Positions 18,892-28,798 of a stretch of 64,000 nucleotides of DNA are shown here, piece by piece. The stretch is taken from contig JADLDO010000006.1 in the NCBI GenBank assembly GCA_020846635.1, positions 62,001 to 126,000 on the forward strand. The letters run 5' to 3'. The DNA comes from Caldilineaceae bacterium. GTDB lineage: Bacteria > Chloroflexota > Anaerolineae > Caldilineales > Caldilineaceae. Every line of letters begins with the position of its first letter. Positions within the stretch are counted from its first letter, which is position 1. Below the pieces are notes generated by a model. That model did not search any database, had not been told where the DNA came from, and was given only the letters and a program-made list of their open reading frames with translations. Both the position numbers and the translations under genes were made by a program.

Positions 18892-20643
18892 GTTGGAGCC
18901 TACGCGTGTTTCGGAAACTTCGCGTTGTTGTATAGTACGACGTACAAGTTGCCGAAAGTGTTCGCCACGTTCTTCAAAATCTTGATATGCGTCAAAACTG
19001 GTGCCGCCGGGCGAGAGCAAAATGACACTGTTGGGGCCTGCCACGCGCGCGGCCAACTCCACTGCCTCGTCGAGCCGTTGCACCACGGCACAGTTGGGGG
19101 CCTTCTGTTGCAGGAAGCGAGCGCGCTCCTGCACTGTACGTACGATCATCGGCCCGCTTTGTCCAAAACCGATCAGGAAGTTGACCCGTCCTACGGCTTC
19201 GCTGGCAAAGGTATCCCAGGGCAGATTCTTATCCTTGCCGCCAGCCAGCAGAATGATCGTCTGCTTGGCAGGGTCAAAGCTGCGAATGGCGGCGATGGCG
19301 CGTTCCGGCGAGGTCGCGATGCTGTCGTTGATCCAGGTGACATTGCCCGTGCCGCCGATTACTTCGAGCCGGTGGGCGACTCCATGAAAATCGCGGGCGG
19401 TTGCGCTCATGGCGGCTGTTTCTGCGCCAGCCGCATAGGCAACTGCACAGGCGGTCAGCAGATTGCTGATGTTGTGGTCGCCGCGCAGTTGTACTTCGTC
19501 GCGCGTGCAGATGGGCTGGCCGTTGATCATCAGCATATTGCCTGCCAGCCATGCTCCCTGCTCAAGTTCGGCTTGGCGTGAGACGGGGACAATTTGGACG
19601 CCTTGTTCTTCGAGCGCGGCGCGCGTCTCGGCCAGCATATCTTCCAACTTCCAGTCGCCCGGCAGTTTGCGCCGCTTGATGTTCTTGAGCGGTGGCGCGA
19701 GGCGGCTGGTCACTGGGTCATCCAAATTGACGACCAGGGTCGAGCCGGCCCCCATTTGGCACAGGAGGTTGAGCTTGGCCTCGGCATAGGCCGCCATGTT
19801 GGGATGGCGATCCAAATGGTTGGGTGTTAGGTTGGTAATGGTCGCAATATCTGGCCCCAGGCGTTCCATCGGCCCCCAAGCGATGGTGGGGTCAAAGAGT
19901 TCCAACTGGAAGCTGCTCAGTTCAAGAACCAGCGGCTCATGTGGCTCCACGGTCTGCAAGCGGTCAATCAGCGGTGCGCCGATGTTGCCGCCCACGTGTG
20001 GCGTTAGCCCTTGCGCCTCTAGGATTTTGCCGATGAGCGTGGTCGTTGTGGTTTTGCCACTGCTGCCGGTGACGCCAATCAGCGGCCCCAGACGCAAAGT
20101 TTGTGCCATCTGAAAGGTCAAGAGGCTGTCGTTGCTTAAAGGAATGTTTTGCGACAAGGCTGCTTGCACAAATGGGTTCTGTGGGGGAACGCCGCCGCTG
20201 AGGCAGAGCAAGGCGCACTCATTGAGGAGCGACAGCGGATGGCTTCCCAAGACCAATTCGATGGGTAAGTCTCCCAGAGAGACAATCTCGGCGTGCAATT
20301 TTTCGGGTGAAGCGAGATCGCTGATGACGACATTGGCCCCGACACCCGCAAAAAAGCGCGCAAGCGCCAATCCCTGGCGTGCCAGGCCCAAGATCACGAC
20401 TTTGCGTCCGGCAAAGGCTTGTGCAACCGTCACTTTGCTGGCGAGATGCGGAATGGTGATGTTCCCGTTGTTGCCCACGACAGTCACTCTCGTTTCAGCC
20501 TTGGGAAGGAGGGTCCGAACAGGCGTCGCCGCGCGCCCGCCTGGGGTGGCGAGGGCGGGATGCTGCTCTTGCCGGATCTGTTCTGGTTCCCAATGCACAT
20601 TTTTTGTGCCTCGTATTGCGGTTCCACCTTTTGATCGTCGCAC
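18883..20643 (-). CDS. murD: UDP-N-acetylmuramoylalanine--D-glutamate ligase, long form
   Basis: Adds D-Glu to UDP-MurNAc-L-Ala. The core shows KVVILGLARQGLALARFF (about residue 80), the ATP loop GVTGSSGKTTTTTLIG, LTPNHLDRHPNM, and WINDSIATSPERAIAAI with LLAGGKDKNLPW. At 586 residues it is over 100 longer than the usual 440-470: about 70 residues precede the Rossmann core and another insert (RRKLPGDWKLEDMLAETRAA) lies in the central domain. The GTG at 20643 has a strong GGGAGG about 7 nt upstream, which supports the long N-terminus. It follows mraY by 103 bp. Confidence 0.95.
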   Translation of the reverse strand: MRRSKGGTAIRGTKNVHWEPEQIRQEQHPALATPGGRAATPVRTLLPKAETRVTVVGNNGNITIPHLASKVTVAQAFAGRKVVILGLARQGLALARFFAGVGANVVISDLASPEKLHAEIVSLGDLPIELVLGSHPLSLLNECALLCLSGGVPPQNPFVQAALSQNIPLSNDSLLTFQMAQTLRLGPLIGVTGSSGKTTTTTLIGKILEAQGLTPHVGGNIGAPLIDRLQTVEPHEPLVLELSSFQLELFDPTIAWGPMERLGPDIATITNLTPNHLDRHPNMAAYAEAKLNLLCQMGAGSTLVVNLDDPVTSRLAPPLKNIKRRKLPGDWKLEDMLAETRAALEEQGVQIVPVSRQAELEQGAWLAGNMLMINGQPICTRDEVQLRGDHNISNLLTACAVAYAAGAETAAMSATARDFHGVAHRLEVIGGTGNVTWINDSIATSPERAIAAIRSFDPAKQTIILLAGGKDKNLPWDTFASEAVGRVNFLIGFGQSGPMIVRTVQERARFLQQKAPNCAVVQRLDEAVELAARVAGPNSVILLSPGGTSFDAYQDFEERGEHFRQLVRRTIQQREVSETRVGSNAD

Positions 20644-20746
20644 GATCGCCCTCCCTTGGCTGCTTCAGCACAGCAGATACCGATCCAGAGCGGGCCACCT
20701 ATGTCCTGTATGGAACAGGGGGATGGTCCCTACGAAGCCGCTCCTT

Positions 20747-21751
20747 CTAGATCAAGGCCAGCGCCACACCGAGCATGCCACACAATACACCTACAATCCA
20801 GAAGCGTTCTTTTACTTGCATTTCACTCCAGCCCAGAAGCTCAAAGTGATAGTGCAGCGGCGACATCTTAAAGATACGTCGCCCTTCGCCATAAAGACGC
20901 TTTGTCCACTTAAAGTACGAAACCTGCATGATTACGCTGAGGGCTTCGGCCACAAAGACAAAGCCGACAACGGGGAGCAGCAACCACTGTCCTGTCATGA
21001 CGGCGACGTAGCCCAGGGTTGCGCCCAGCGCCAAACTGCCTGTATCGCCCATAAACATCTGTGCCGGATGGGCGTTATACCAGAGAAAAGCCAAGAGCGA
21101 ACCGACAATTGTAAAGCAGAAGATCATCAGCGGCTCTTGCTGTTGCAGATAGGCAATCAGCCCATAACAGGCGAATGCCAAACTGGCAAGACTTCCAGCG
21201 AGACTGTCCAGCCCATCGGCCAAGTTGACCGCATTGCTCATGCCGACGATAACCAGCACCGTGACTGGAATGATCCACGGCCCGATCTGGAAAAAGTCGG
21301 GGAAGCCAGGAACACCCACGTAATCCCAATGGGGCGGGCCGAAATAGATGATCAGCGCCAAAATGGTGGCGAAAAGCACCTGAAAGCTGCTTTTCATGCG
21401 GGCGCTCATGCCCTCGCCGCGCCCCCGAATGCCCTTAATCCCCTGCCAGTCGTCAACCGCCCCCAAAATGGCATGAGAACCGAGACAGAAAATGTGAATG
21501 AGGGTACTTTGACCGATCGAGTTGAAACCCAACAAATTGCCGATATTGAGAATACCTGTGATAAATACAACTGGAACGACGACCAAAAACCCACCCATTG
21601 TGGGGGTGCCGGTTTTGAGTTGATGCCCTTCCGGCTCTTCGACCCGAATCTGTTTGCCAATCCCCAACCGCTTGAGCAAATTGATTAAGGGACGACCCCA
21701 AATGACAGCCAGAAAGAAACTGACTGTCCCTAATGTCAACGCATACGCCAT
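20747..21751 (-). CDS. mraY: Phospho-MurNAc-pentapeptide transferase
   Basis: Integral membrane enzyme that loads UDP-MurNAc-pentapeptide onto undecaprenyl phosphate, making lipid I. The 334 residues have about ten helices and the catalytic acids: the aspartate pair in [11 protein letters not shown], the [14 protein letters not shown] loop, and [12 protein letters not shown]. The C-terminal HYHFELLGW matches the conserved histidine motif. AAGG lies just upstream of the ATG. Confidence 0.97.
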   Translation of the reverse strand: MAYALTLGTVSFFLAVIWGRPLINLLKRLGIGKQIRVEEPEGHQLKTGTPTMGGFLVVVPVVFITGILNIGNLLGFNSIGQSTLIHIFCLGSHAILGAVDDWQGIKGIRGRGEGMSARMKSSFQVLFATILALIIYFGPPHWDYVGVPGFPDFFQIGPWIIPVTVLVIVGMSNAVNLADGLDSLAGSLASLAFACYGLIAYLQQQEPLMIFCFTIVGSLLAFLWYNAHPAQMFMGDTGSLALGATLGYVAVMTGQWLLLPVVGFVFVAEALSVIMQVSYFKWTKRLYGEGRRIFKMSPLHYHFELLGWSEMQVKERFWIVGVLCGMLGVALALI

Positions 21752-21783
21752 AGGAACCTTATTCGCGGTGGTTAATGCGACTG

Positions 21784-21815
21784 TTTAATCTGCCTAGTTT
21801 TTAATCTGCCTAGTT
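21784..21815. repeat. 16-bp tandem duplication between murF and mraY
   Basis: TTTAATCTGCCTAGTT occurs twice head to tail in the 104-bp gap between the murF stop and the mraY start. Confidence 0.9.
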
Positions 21816-21855
21816 CATGTGCCCGATGAATGGCTTTGGTTCATTTTTGAGCGAA

Positions 21856-23427
21856 TCAATGATGATGCACGCTTTGATGAGCAGTATCATCGCGGCTGAT
21901 CGCCGGCACAATCCGGTCCATGCCCAACGCGCGGCTGCCTTTTACCAGCACCATGTCATTGGCATGGATGGCCCGTTGGATCAGGGCAATGGCTTCTTCG
22001 GATGTTTTGGTGACGAAAAGTCGTTCGGGTGAAAGTCCGACTGAACGCGCTTCCTCACCAATCGCCCGCCCTAATTCACCCACTGTAATCAGAATGTCGA
22101 CCACATCCGCAGCACGCCGCCCGACAATTTTATGTCCCTCGTCGGTATGGTCGCCCAACTCGCGCATGTCGCCCAACACAGCCACACGACGTCCCATGTT
22201 CTCTGGCGCAATGTCGTTGAGCAGATTGAGCGCGGCGATCATGCTCGCTGGGCTGGCGTTGTAGGTGTCATCGATCAGTGTAGAGCCATTGATGCCAGGC
22301 ACCACCACCAAACGAATTTGGCTGGATAGACTTTGCAAGCCTGCGACAATCTCCTCCCAACTCAATCCCTCCACAAGTCCCAACGAGGCGGCACGCAGCG
22401 CGGTATGGACGCTATGGCGGCCCAGCAGGGGGACACGCACATGCAGCGATTCCACCTTGCCACCTTTCGGGCCATCTTCGGCGTGGCGTTGATGGAAGCG
22501 GAAGCGGATACCGTTCATGCCGTCGCTACTGATCTCGTCTGCCCAGAGATCGGCTTCAGGGGTCAGCCCATAGCGAAAGATGCGCGCTGTCGTCAATTCG
22601 GCCATGCCCTTGACCCATTCGTCATCCCAATTGAGAATGGCGACGCCGCCATCTTCGGCGGAGGGCAAGGCACGCACCAATTCGGATTTTGCCTGGGCGA
22701 TGTTTTCGATGCTCCCCATGCGGCTGAGATGGACCGGGCCGACATTGGTGATGATACCAATGCGCGGGCGGGCCAATATCGTCATGGTGTGGATTTCGCC
22801 CAGGGCATACATCCCCATTTCGAGAATCGCGCGCTCATGCTCCGACTCAAGTTCCAGCAGCGTTAAGGGGAGGCCCTGCTCGCTGTTGAGGTTGCCCTTG
22901 TTGTGCAGCGTCTTATAACGCTGGCGCAGGACGGCATAGCTCAATTCTTTGGTGCTGGTCTTGCCCACGCTGCCGGTAATCCCGATCACGCTGAGATTGG
23001 GATTGGCGCGGTGGATGCGCTGAAAGCCCCCCACTCGTTGCAGCCCCTCAACACTGTTATCCACCAGGTAGACCAACGGACGTCCTGCCAGGCTGTTGGT
23101 AGGGGCATCCCGCCAAATTTGTGTGGCAGAAGCCGGGGCCTCGCGGCGGCAGTCGATGATCAGCGCGCCCGCCGCTTCGGCCTGAATACGCCCGCGGCTT
23201 TCACAGATGACAGCCTGCGCGCCACGGTGGATCGCCTGGCCTACATAGTGATGACCGTCGGTCTGTTCGCCTTGAAAGGCAATAAAAAGATCACCCGCGT
23301 TCATGTCGCGGCTGTCCAACCCGGCGTGTGCAATGGGCACAGGCGGAAGCGCGAGCGGTGGCAGGTCGCCCGTAAGCGCCTGCCACAGCAGATGTTGGTT
23401 GATCTGAGTCGGAAGAATCGGTGGCAA
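21856..23427 (-). CDS. murF: UDP-MurNAc-tripeptide--D-alanyl-D-alanine ligase
   Basis: Adds the D-Ala-D-Ala dipeptide to the precursor. The 523 residues show [14 protein letters not shown] (UDP-substrate domain), the ATP loop [18 protein letters not shown], the [12 protein letters not shown] segment, [16 protein letters not shown] and [17 protein letters not shown]. The start codon is TTG, supported by GGGGAG 5 nt upstream and lying two bases from the ftsI stop. This implies tight coupling with ftsI. Confidence 0.96.
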   Translation of the reverse strand: MPPILPTQINQHLLWQALTGDLPPLALPPVPIAHAGLDSRDMNAGDLFIAFQGEQTDGHHYVGQAIHRGAQAVICESRGRIQAEAAGALIIDCRREAPASATQIWRDAPTNSLAGRPLVYLVDNSVEGLQRVGGFQRIHRANPNLSVIGITGSVGKTSTKELSYAVLRQRYKTLHNKGNLNSEQGLPLTLLELESEHERAILEMGMYALGEIHTMTILARPRIGIITNVGPVHLSRMGSIENIAQAKSELVRALPSAEDGGVAILNWDDEWVKGMAELTTARIFRYGLTPEADLWADEISSDGMNGIRFRFHQRHAEDGPKGGKVESLHVRVPLLGRHSVHTALRAASLGLVEGLSWEEIVAGLQSLSSQIRLVVVPGINGSTLIDDTYNASPASMIAALNLLNDIAPENMGRRVAVLGDMRELGDHTDEGHKIVGRRAADVVDILITVGELGRAIGEEARSVGLSPERLFVTKTSEEAIALIQRAIHANDMVLVKGSRALGMDRIVPAISRDDTAHQSVHHH

Positions 23428-23429
23428 TG

Positions 23430-25271
23430 TTACTCCCCTGATCCTGACGCAGCAGCCAAACGCAGATCGTCGGGTGGCACGCTGAAATGGTCAAGCAATC
23501 GTTGCGAAATGCGGCTAAAGACGGGGCCTGCGGTTTGGCCTGCCCAGACGTTAATTTCGGGGTCAGGGCGATCCATTTTGACCAGCAGAACGAACTTGGG
23601 ATCATTCGCTGGGGCAAAACCCACATAGCTAACAATCGTTTCCCGTTGTACATAGCCTTCGGGGGAAGGGATTTGAGCAGTACCGCTCTTGCCCGCCACA
23701 GAATAGCCCGGCACGCCGGACAGCGAACCGTTGCTGTCTACCACTGCGGTCATCATCTCTGCCATCTCCTGCGCGGTTTCCGGCTTAATGACCTGGCGCG
23801 CAACCACCGGCTCGGTGACCTGGGCCTGTCCACCTGCCACGCGCGCCTCAACAATATAGGGCTGCACCAAACGCCCACCGTTGGCAATGACGGCAGTGGC
23901 GTTGAGCATCTGGAGCGGCGTGCAAGCAAGCCCCTGCCCAAAGCTGTTCGTGCCCAAATCGGCTGGGCTCCAGTTTGGGTCGCGTGGGGTTTTGATGATG
24001 CCGTTGATCTCACCGGAGAGATCGACATTGGTTGCTTCACCAAAACCAAAGAGGCGTACATAGCGATAGAACTTCTCCGGCCCCAGGTCTTCAGCGATCT
24101 GCGCGGTGACGACGTTGAGCGAGAGGGCCAATGCATCCGTGGCACTCACGCGCCCGTTGGCGGTGCGGGTGCTGTTAAAGATGACGCGCCCGCCAATGGT
24201 GATGCTGCCGCTATCCGTAAAGATGGTTGTGGGCGTTATGTCGCCCGCATCCAGCGCCGCAGCCATCGTGATGATCTTGTAGACTGACCCCGGCTCGTAT
24301 TGGGCGCTGACGGCTGGATTGTTAAAGAGGTTGTAGCTCTCCTGGGGAACCATCTCGTAACGGTTGGGGTCATAATCGGGCAAGCTCACCATGCCGTAGA
24401 TGGCCCCCGTATGCGGATCCATGGCGATGGCTGTGCCGCTGACTGCTTTGAATTCTTCCAGGCCGCGCATCAACTCCTCGCGCAGAATCCACTGCACAGT
24501 GCTATCCAGCGTGAGCACCAGATCCTTGCCCACTGATGAGGGGACAAAGCGCAGGACATCTTGCGAGAGCGTATTGACCGGGATGCTCTTTTGACCCAAA
24601 AGCCCGGCTCCATGTTGCAGGAGGAAGCCGTTGTAATACTCCTCAATGCCGGTGACGCCGCCGAGGTTGGGTTGGACAAAGCCGAGCAGATGCGAGGTTA
24701 ACTCCGCCTGGGGATAATAGCGCTTGGTCATGGGAACGGCTTCGACATACATCAACGGAAAGCTGCTGCGGCTTTCGTTGAGCGCTTGCTGCTTCGCCGC
24801 GATCTTGCGCGCATCCTCCAGCGTAATCGCATCCGCTAACTTGGCCCACATCAACCCCGCCGAATTGGTGAGGGTATCAAAGGTCTGCTGATAGGGCAGT
24901 GCGATCAACTCTTGGAGTTGTTGGGCGATTTCATGCCGCTCTTCGGGCGTTTTGATATGGGCGGGAGTAACGGTCAATTCGAAGAAGTACCGGTTGACCA
25001 CCAAAGGTGTGCCATTGTGATCGACAATGGCACCGCGTGTATCCATCACCGTTGCAGCGGTTGTCCCTTCCTCGATTTTGGAGGGGAATAGTTGGTAGCG
25101 GAGCAGTTGTGCAACAAGGGCTGCCAACAGGAGCAGCATAAAAGCAACGACCACCCAGATTCGCCACGGGGAACGTGCTACAGGAGTCCCCAGAGCTGTA
25201 TCCGGTGGCGTATTGTTTGGGGCTGATGTGCTGGTGCTGCCCGATGGCATCAACCGTGAGGTGGATTGCAT
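23430..25271 (-). CDS. ftsI: Peptidoglycan D,D-transpeptidase FtsI / PBP2-type
   Basis: Class B penicillin-binding protein that cross-links septal peptidoglycan with FtsW. One membrane helix ([20 protein letters not shown], about residues 38-57) precedes the dimerisation domain ([20 protein letters not shown]) and the transpeptidase domain with the three active-site motifs: SVYK in [14 protein letters not shown] in [10 protein letters not shown], and KSG in [12 protein letters not shown] moved the start from 25370 to the ATG at 25271 (MQSTSR), which has GGAG 7 nt upstream, giving 613 residues. There is no PASTA domain at the C-terminus. Confidence 0.95.
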   Translation of the reverse strand: MQSTSRLMPSGSTSTSAPNNTPPDTALGTPVARSPWRIWVVVAFMLLLLAALVAQLLRYQLFPSKIEEGTTAATVMDTRGAIVDHNGTPLVVNRYFFELTVTPAHIKTPEERHEIAQQLQELIALPYQQTFDTLTNSAGLMWAKLADAITLEDARKIAAKQQALNESRSSFPLMYVEAVPMTKRYYPQAELTSHLLGFVQPNLGGVTGIEEYYNGFLLQHGAGLLGQKSIPVNTLSQDVLRFVPSSVGKDLVLTLDSTVQWILREELMRGLEEFKAVSGTAIAMDPHTGAIYGMVSLPDYDPNRYEMVPQESYNLFNNPAVSAQYEPGSVYKIITMAAALDAGDITPTTIFTDSGSITIGGRVIFNSTRTANGRVSATDALALSLNVVTAQIAEDLGPEKFYRYVRLFGFGEATNVDLSGEINGIIKTPRDPNWSPADLGTNSFGQGLACTPLQMLNATAVIANGGRLVQPYIVEARVAGGQAQVTEPVVARQVIKPETAQEMAEMMTAVVDSNGSLSGVPGYSVAGKSGTAQIPSPEGYVQRETIVSYVGFAPANDPKFVLLVKMDRPDPEINVWAGQTAGPVFSRISQRLLDHFSVPPDDLRLAAASGSGE

Positions 25272-25395
25272 GATTAGGCTCCGCCCATTTGCACAAAAGT
25301 AAAAAATCGGCCCTGATTCACAGCCGCGCGTGCCTTCGTATATGCCGGTGTGCAGCCTGGCGCGCCCCAATTCCCGCTAAGCTTCAAGGTGTGCA

Positions 25396-26244
25396 TTATT
25401 GGCTGCCAAACTGATCCAATAGCTTTGAACCTTGAGCGGTCACTTGTTCCCACCAGGTTGTCCACTGGCTGGGCGTGGCGCTAGACGCGTTGGCGCGGCT
25501 GGAAGCTATGTTCGTTGTGCTGCTCGTTGTACTACCCGGTGCAGCGTTGACGCCTGCGTTTGCGGACGCTGCGCGCCAGGTCGTATTCCAGAATTCGCCC
25601 CAGCGCGCAAATTGGCTGCCGTCCAAATTGATCGTGGGCAAGTTAACCGCGGGCAATCTGGGCGCGGCAAAAGCTGTGAACGCTGATTGGCTGGAAGCGG
25701 CTGGATTGGCGTCACTGTTGGGCAGCGCGTCGGGTGCCGCATTGGCCTGGGCGCTCTCCTCGACCATTTCGACATCGGCCAGCGATTCACTGGGAAGGAA
25801 GACATACTCACGATCGCGCACCGGCTCATAGCCCTGGGCGATAATTCGCTCCTGCAGACGCGCCATGTTGGTTTCGCGCGCAATCTGGAAGATGATGTCG
25901 CCGTTCTGTTGTTCAATGGCGCGGTATTCTTCCTGGAGCCGGCTCAGCGTAAATTCCGCTTGCATGATCTGGGCCGCGACCAGGACATGCAGAAACGCGC
26001 CTGCAAAGACAATGGCAAGCCCTGCCAGGTAAATCATAAATGTGCGTGGTGTGTTGGGCAGGCGCAGCGAACTGTCCAGCACGCCGATGAGTTGCTGGAG
26101 CCGGTTTAACGAGGCTTGTGGGTCCAATCCATCCTTGTCGAAGGAGGGAATTGAGGCCACTGACAGAGGTGGCGAAACTGACATGGAGGAGATCTGGAGG
26201 CTTGGGTTAGATGAAAAATGAGTACCTGGTTGATGCATGGTCAT
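25396..26244 (-). CDS. ftsL: FtsL / DivIC-like division protein
   Basis: Bitopic coiled-coil protein expected to bind FtsI-FtsW and FtsQ. The 282 residues have a cytoplasmic N-terminus of about 65, one membrane helix (TFMIYLAGLAIVFAGAFLHVL), then a leucine-zipper coiled coil (FTLSRLQEEYRAIEQQNGDI) and the FtsL-type end of that helix (NMARLQERIIAQGYEPV). It is followed by a long alanine/serine/threonine-rich extension of about 125 residues not found in classical FtsL (90-120 residues). Position between rsmH and ftsI is the classical ftsL slot. A second ATG at 26238 has a better-spaced GGTAGGG. Confidence 0.8.
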   Translation of the reverse strand: MTMHQPGTHFSSNPSLQISSMSVSPPLSVASIPSFDKDGLDPQASLNRLQQLIGVLDSSLRLPNTPRTFMIYLAGLAIVFAGAFLHVLVAAQIMQAEFTLSRLQEEYRAIEQQNGDIIFQIARETNMARLQERIIAQGYEPVRDREYVFLPSESLADVEMVEESAQANAAPDALPNSDANPAASSQSAFTAFAAPRLPAVNLPTINLDGSQFARWGEFWNTTWRAASANAGVNAAPGSTTSSTTNIASSRANASSATPSQWTTWWEQVTAQGSKLLDQFGSQ

Positions 26245-26296
26245 CCCTACCTAAGTTCCTAAACCGAATCCTGATAAGTGCAAGACACAATCCATA

Positions 26297-26320
26297 ATGA
26301 TGAGAGCCGATGATGAGAGC
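26297..26320. repeat. 13-bp tandem duplication between rsmH and ftsL
   Basis: ATGATGAGAGC repeats with a 13-bp period just past the rsmH stop, in the 82-bp gap before the ftsL-like gene. Confidence 0.8.
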
Positions 26321-26326
26321 TATGAG

Positions 26327-27271
26327 TTAGAGCCGTTCGACAATTCGCAATTTGGCGGAACGGCTGCGTGGGTTCCGTTCAACTTCCAATGATGACGCTG
26401 TGACAGGTTTGGGAGTCACGATCCGCACTGTTGGCGTGCGTGCGTAGCCGCCGTATGGATGCATCCGGTCATGCACAAAGTCCGCTGCCTCGGCCTGTGC
26501 CCACTGCTTGACAATCCTGTCTTCCAGACTGTGAAAGCTGATCACTGCCAGCCGGCCCCCTGGACGTAACAAAGATAAAGATTGGGGCAGGACTGTCGCA
26601 AGTTGTTCTAGCTCTCGGTTGACTGCAATCCGCAGCGCCTGGAAGGTGCGAGTCGCCGGGTGAATACGTTCGCCCCGTCGCCCACCGGCTGCCCGTGACA
26701 CCAACTCGGCCAATTCCTCTGTGGTGGTAATCGGGCGGTTCTTTACCAAAAAACGAGCAATCCGGCGGCTGTGGCGTTCTTCGCCATATTGATAGATCAG
26801 GTCTGCAAGTTCCTGTTCGGGCCAGCTATTGACAATATCGGCTGCGCTTGGCGATTGCTGCGGGTCGAAGCGCATATCAAGCGGCCCCGGCTGCATCAAG
26901 GAGAATCCTCGTTCGGCTTGATCCAACTGGAAACTGCTGACCCCTAAATCCATCATCATGGCATCTACTTGGGCAAAGCCGTTCGCTTCTGCCACTTGCG
27001 ACACCTGTTCAAAGGCGGATTGGGCCAAGACCAAACGACCCGCAGCGATTTCTGCCTGGAAGCGACTTGCCACCCGCTCAATCGCATCGGGATCGGCATC
27101 GAGCCCCAACACCCGGCCTGTGGGTGCTGTTTGCGCCAGGATTTGTGCCGTGTGCCCGCCGCCGCCCAGAGTACAGTCGATGGCTGTCGCGCCGCTGTGC
27201 AGCTTCAGCCCTGCCAGAACTTCATCCAAGAGTACCGAGATGTGACCTGGCTCCGCGCTAGACTCAGACAT
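26327..27271 (-). CDS. rsmH: 16S rRNA (cytosine1402-N4)-methyltransferase
   Basis: Methylates C1402 of 16S rRNA in the decoding centre. The 314 residues include HISVLLDEVLAGL, the SAM loop DCTLGGGGHTAQIL, MMDLGVSSFQLDQAERGFS, the DMRFDP motif and VISFHSLEDRIVK, all diagnostic of MraW/RsmH. Its 5' end is duplicated: the DNA encoding its first codons recurs 16 bp upstream across the mraZ stop. Confidence 0.97.
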   Translation of the reverse strand: MSESSAEPGHISVLLDEVLAGLKLHSGATAIDCTLGGGGHTAQILAQTAPTGRVLGLDADPDAIERVASRFQAEIAAGRLVLAQSAFEQVSQVAEANGFAQVDAMMMDLGVSSFQLDQAERGFSLMQPGPLDMRFDPQQSPSAADIVNSWPEQELADLIYQYGEERHSRRIARFLVKNRPITTTEELAELVSRAAGGRRGERIHPATRTFQALRIAVNRELEQLATVLPQSLSLLRPGGRLAVISFHSLEDRIVKQWAQAEAADFVHDRMHPYGGYARTPTVRIVTPKPVTASSLEVERNPRSRSAKLRIVERL

Positions 27272-27287
27272 GGCTCGACTCAGACAT
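27261..27287. repeat. 16-bp-period duplication at the mraZ-rsmH junction
   Basis: GACTCAGACAT occurs at 27261-27271 and 27277-27287. Copy one is the rsmH start; copy two spans the mraZ stop. Confidence 0.85.
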
Positions 27288-27714
27288 TGAGGGCTGCAAA
27301 AAGCTCTCCGTCAATGGCTCCGCTTTGCAACTGTTGCAGAACCTTTTCTTCCCACATTTGCGGCTGCCAGAGTTCGATAAATGTGTTGACACCCGCAATG
27401 ACGATGTCAGTCTGAATCTGGGCATACTCACGCAGCCGTTGGCTAATCAGGATGCGCCCCTGCCGGTCGGGCTTGAAGTCTTCGGCGGCGCTAAAGATGG
27501 CTCGACGCAGCAGCGCAGAGCGAGGGTCTGCCAGCGGCAAGGCGTTGACCTTGGATGCCACTTCCTCCCACTTGTCCTGCGGCATGAGCAAGAGGCAGCG
27601 ATCCTGGGGACTGCGCGTTACAACCAAGCCGGGTGCGAGTTGGTCACGAAACTTAGCCGGAATGGTTAGCCGGCCTTTGCTATCTAGACTGTGACTAAAT
27701 TCACCTAGGAACAC
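27280..27714 (-). CDS. mraZ: Transcriptional regulator MraZ
   Basis: AbrB-fold regulator that forms a ring and binds TGGG repeats ahead of the dcw operon. The 144 residues hold two SpoVT/AbrB-like halves: FLGEFSHSLDSKGRLTIPAKFRDQL at the start, with DxKGR and IPxxxR motifs, and FKPDRQGRILISQRLREYA in the second half. First gene of the cluster; the expected operator is present just upstream (27857-27881). Confidence 0.97.
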   Translation of the reverse strand: MFLGEFSHSLDSKGRLTIPAKFRDQLAPGLVVTRSPQDRCLLLMPQDKWEEVASKVNALPLADPRSALLRRAIFSAAEDFKPDRQGRILISQRLREYAQIQTDIVIAGVNTFIELWQPQMWEEKVLQQLQSGAIDGELFAALNV

Positions 27715-27856
27715 GCTGATGTTGCCCGTCTGGTTGGCTAGTGTAGGAAGCGCCCCACAGGTTGCTGCGCATATCCCAAATTAATCCAAGTCGACGCTCA
27801 AGCGGCTCTCATTCCCCACAATTGTGCATCGTCTTGACTGCTTTCAGGCATTATAC

Positions 27857-27881
27857 CCCACTTTACCCCATTACGTCCCAC
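27857..27881 (-). promoter_or_regulatory. MraZ-box array (three TGGG repeats, 10-bp period)
   Basis: On the minus strand GTGGG, ATGGG and GTGGG recur at exact 10-bp steps (27877, 27867, 27857 on the plus numbering). MraZ is known to bind TGGG repeats with this period. The array starts at the transcription start inferred from the promoter next to it, a position suited to repression. Confidence 0.8.
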
Positions 27882-27910
27882 ATTATAGCGAACATCAAAG
27901 AATGTGACAA
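27882..27910 (-). promoter_or_regulatory. dcw cluster promoter
   Basis: On the minus strand TTGTCA, a 17-bp spacer and a perfect TATAAT. The start would fall near 27875, giving a leader of about 160 nt before mraZ. A second TATAAT at 27850-27855 lacks a good -35. Other than these sites and the entries below, the 27715-28982 gap holds no gene I can support. Confidence 0.8.
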
Positions 27911-28003
27911 CCCCGAAATTAGGCAGAATCGGGTATTGAATTGGGATATTAGATTGGGATAAAGAGAGCTAGCTTACGGTGTTACAGGAGAGAAAGGCCT
28001 ATA

Positions 28004-28096
28004 ATGTGGGCTCGTGATGACGTTGTACGCGAAGCAATTACAGGGAAATATTTAGAAGATCAGCGTAATTTTGTGGCCGGAACAGCGTCAAAATAA
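28004..28096 (+). CDS. Possible 30-codon small ORF
   Basis: ATG to TAA encodes a charged 30-residue peptide (starts MWARDDVVREAITGKYLED). AAAGG lies 6 nt upstream of the ATG, and the ATG overlaps a TATAAT hexamer, so the same bases may instead be a promoter. No homologue recognised. Weakly supported. Confidence 0.2.
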   Translation: MWARDDVVREAITGKYLEDQRNFVAGTASK

Positions 28097-28213
28097 ATGG
28101 AGATCTGTTTCCTGGATTCTCTACAAGTCGTTAAAACAAGCGCGTTAAAACACAATCAAATAGGCTGCTCAATGAAACCCTCGCGATTGGCATCCGTTTT
28201 TTGAATTTGGGAT

Positions 28214-28242
28214 TTGACAATTGAGCTACGCTGTGCTAACGT
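28214..28242 (+). promoter_or_regulatory. Candidate rpoBC promoter
   Basis: Perfect TTGACA, 17-bp spacer, then TAACGT preceded by an extended -10 TGC. The -10 is poor, but the extended element may compensate. It would give a leader of about 730 nt. Confidence 0.35.
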
Positions 28243-28471
28243 TATAAGTCGCGTTCAAAACTATGCATGTAGTCATAATGTACAAACATATCGCATAGTG
28301 GTATGCTATCGTAGTAGAGTCGTTGTAGAAGCGTAGTATAGTGTGTATCCATGTGACGATCCGAATAGCCGGAAGGTGGCGAAGGGGTCGTTGCGTTAGG
28401 GCTGAAGATGGGGTCTCGTACCCAATTTGTCGGCCTGATAATGTTCCCTGACTGTACATTCTGAAGGTATT

Positions 28472-28798
28472 TCCACACAGGCCGGATGTGGAGACAGGCG
28501 GACGTTACGTATGAAGATCAAGCGGCTGGATGGGCTTGCGCCCTATGTAGGTTGGGCCTGCGGCTGGAGGATAGCAACCCAAACGGATGCCCTATGATCT
28601 TACAGATAGGGAACTGGTTGCCCATGTGTTTTATGCGACAAGGTTCCATCTGGAACGGGTGCATGGAACGCATTGGATTTCCAAAAGCCGTTTGTGCTGT
28701 TGTAACTCGAACTTGCCTTGAAATATCAAAGACACCTGAAGTAGGTAGTGATTTAAGCAGCGGCGTCGCTGGTTAGTAACTATCTATCCTGGTGTCTT
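28472..28798 (+). other. Structured leader region upstream of rpoB
   Basis: Five local hairpins (TCCACA/TGTGGA at 28472, GGGC/GCCC at 28532, CCCTAT/ATAGGG at 28590, GTTCC/GGAAC at 28643 and a composite element) precede rpoB. The composite element (28729-28798) nests AAGACACC/GGTGTCTT, GTAGGTAGT/ACTATCTAT and CAGCG-GCGT-CGCTG. A weak T-rich stretch follows. It may be an attenuator or binding site controlling rpoBC. No known riboswitch or ribosomal leader was recognised. Confidence 0.4.

Noticed and set aside
18313-21688. Long plus-strand ORFs of 422 and 518 codons
   Set aside because: Antisense to ftsW/murD and murD/mraY, with no recognisable motif and low-complexity His/Gln/Asp content.
28472-28798. 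RNase P RNA, tmRNA or L10 leader
   Set aside because: None of their core motifs is present; the region is recorded only as a structured leader.
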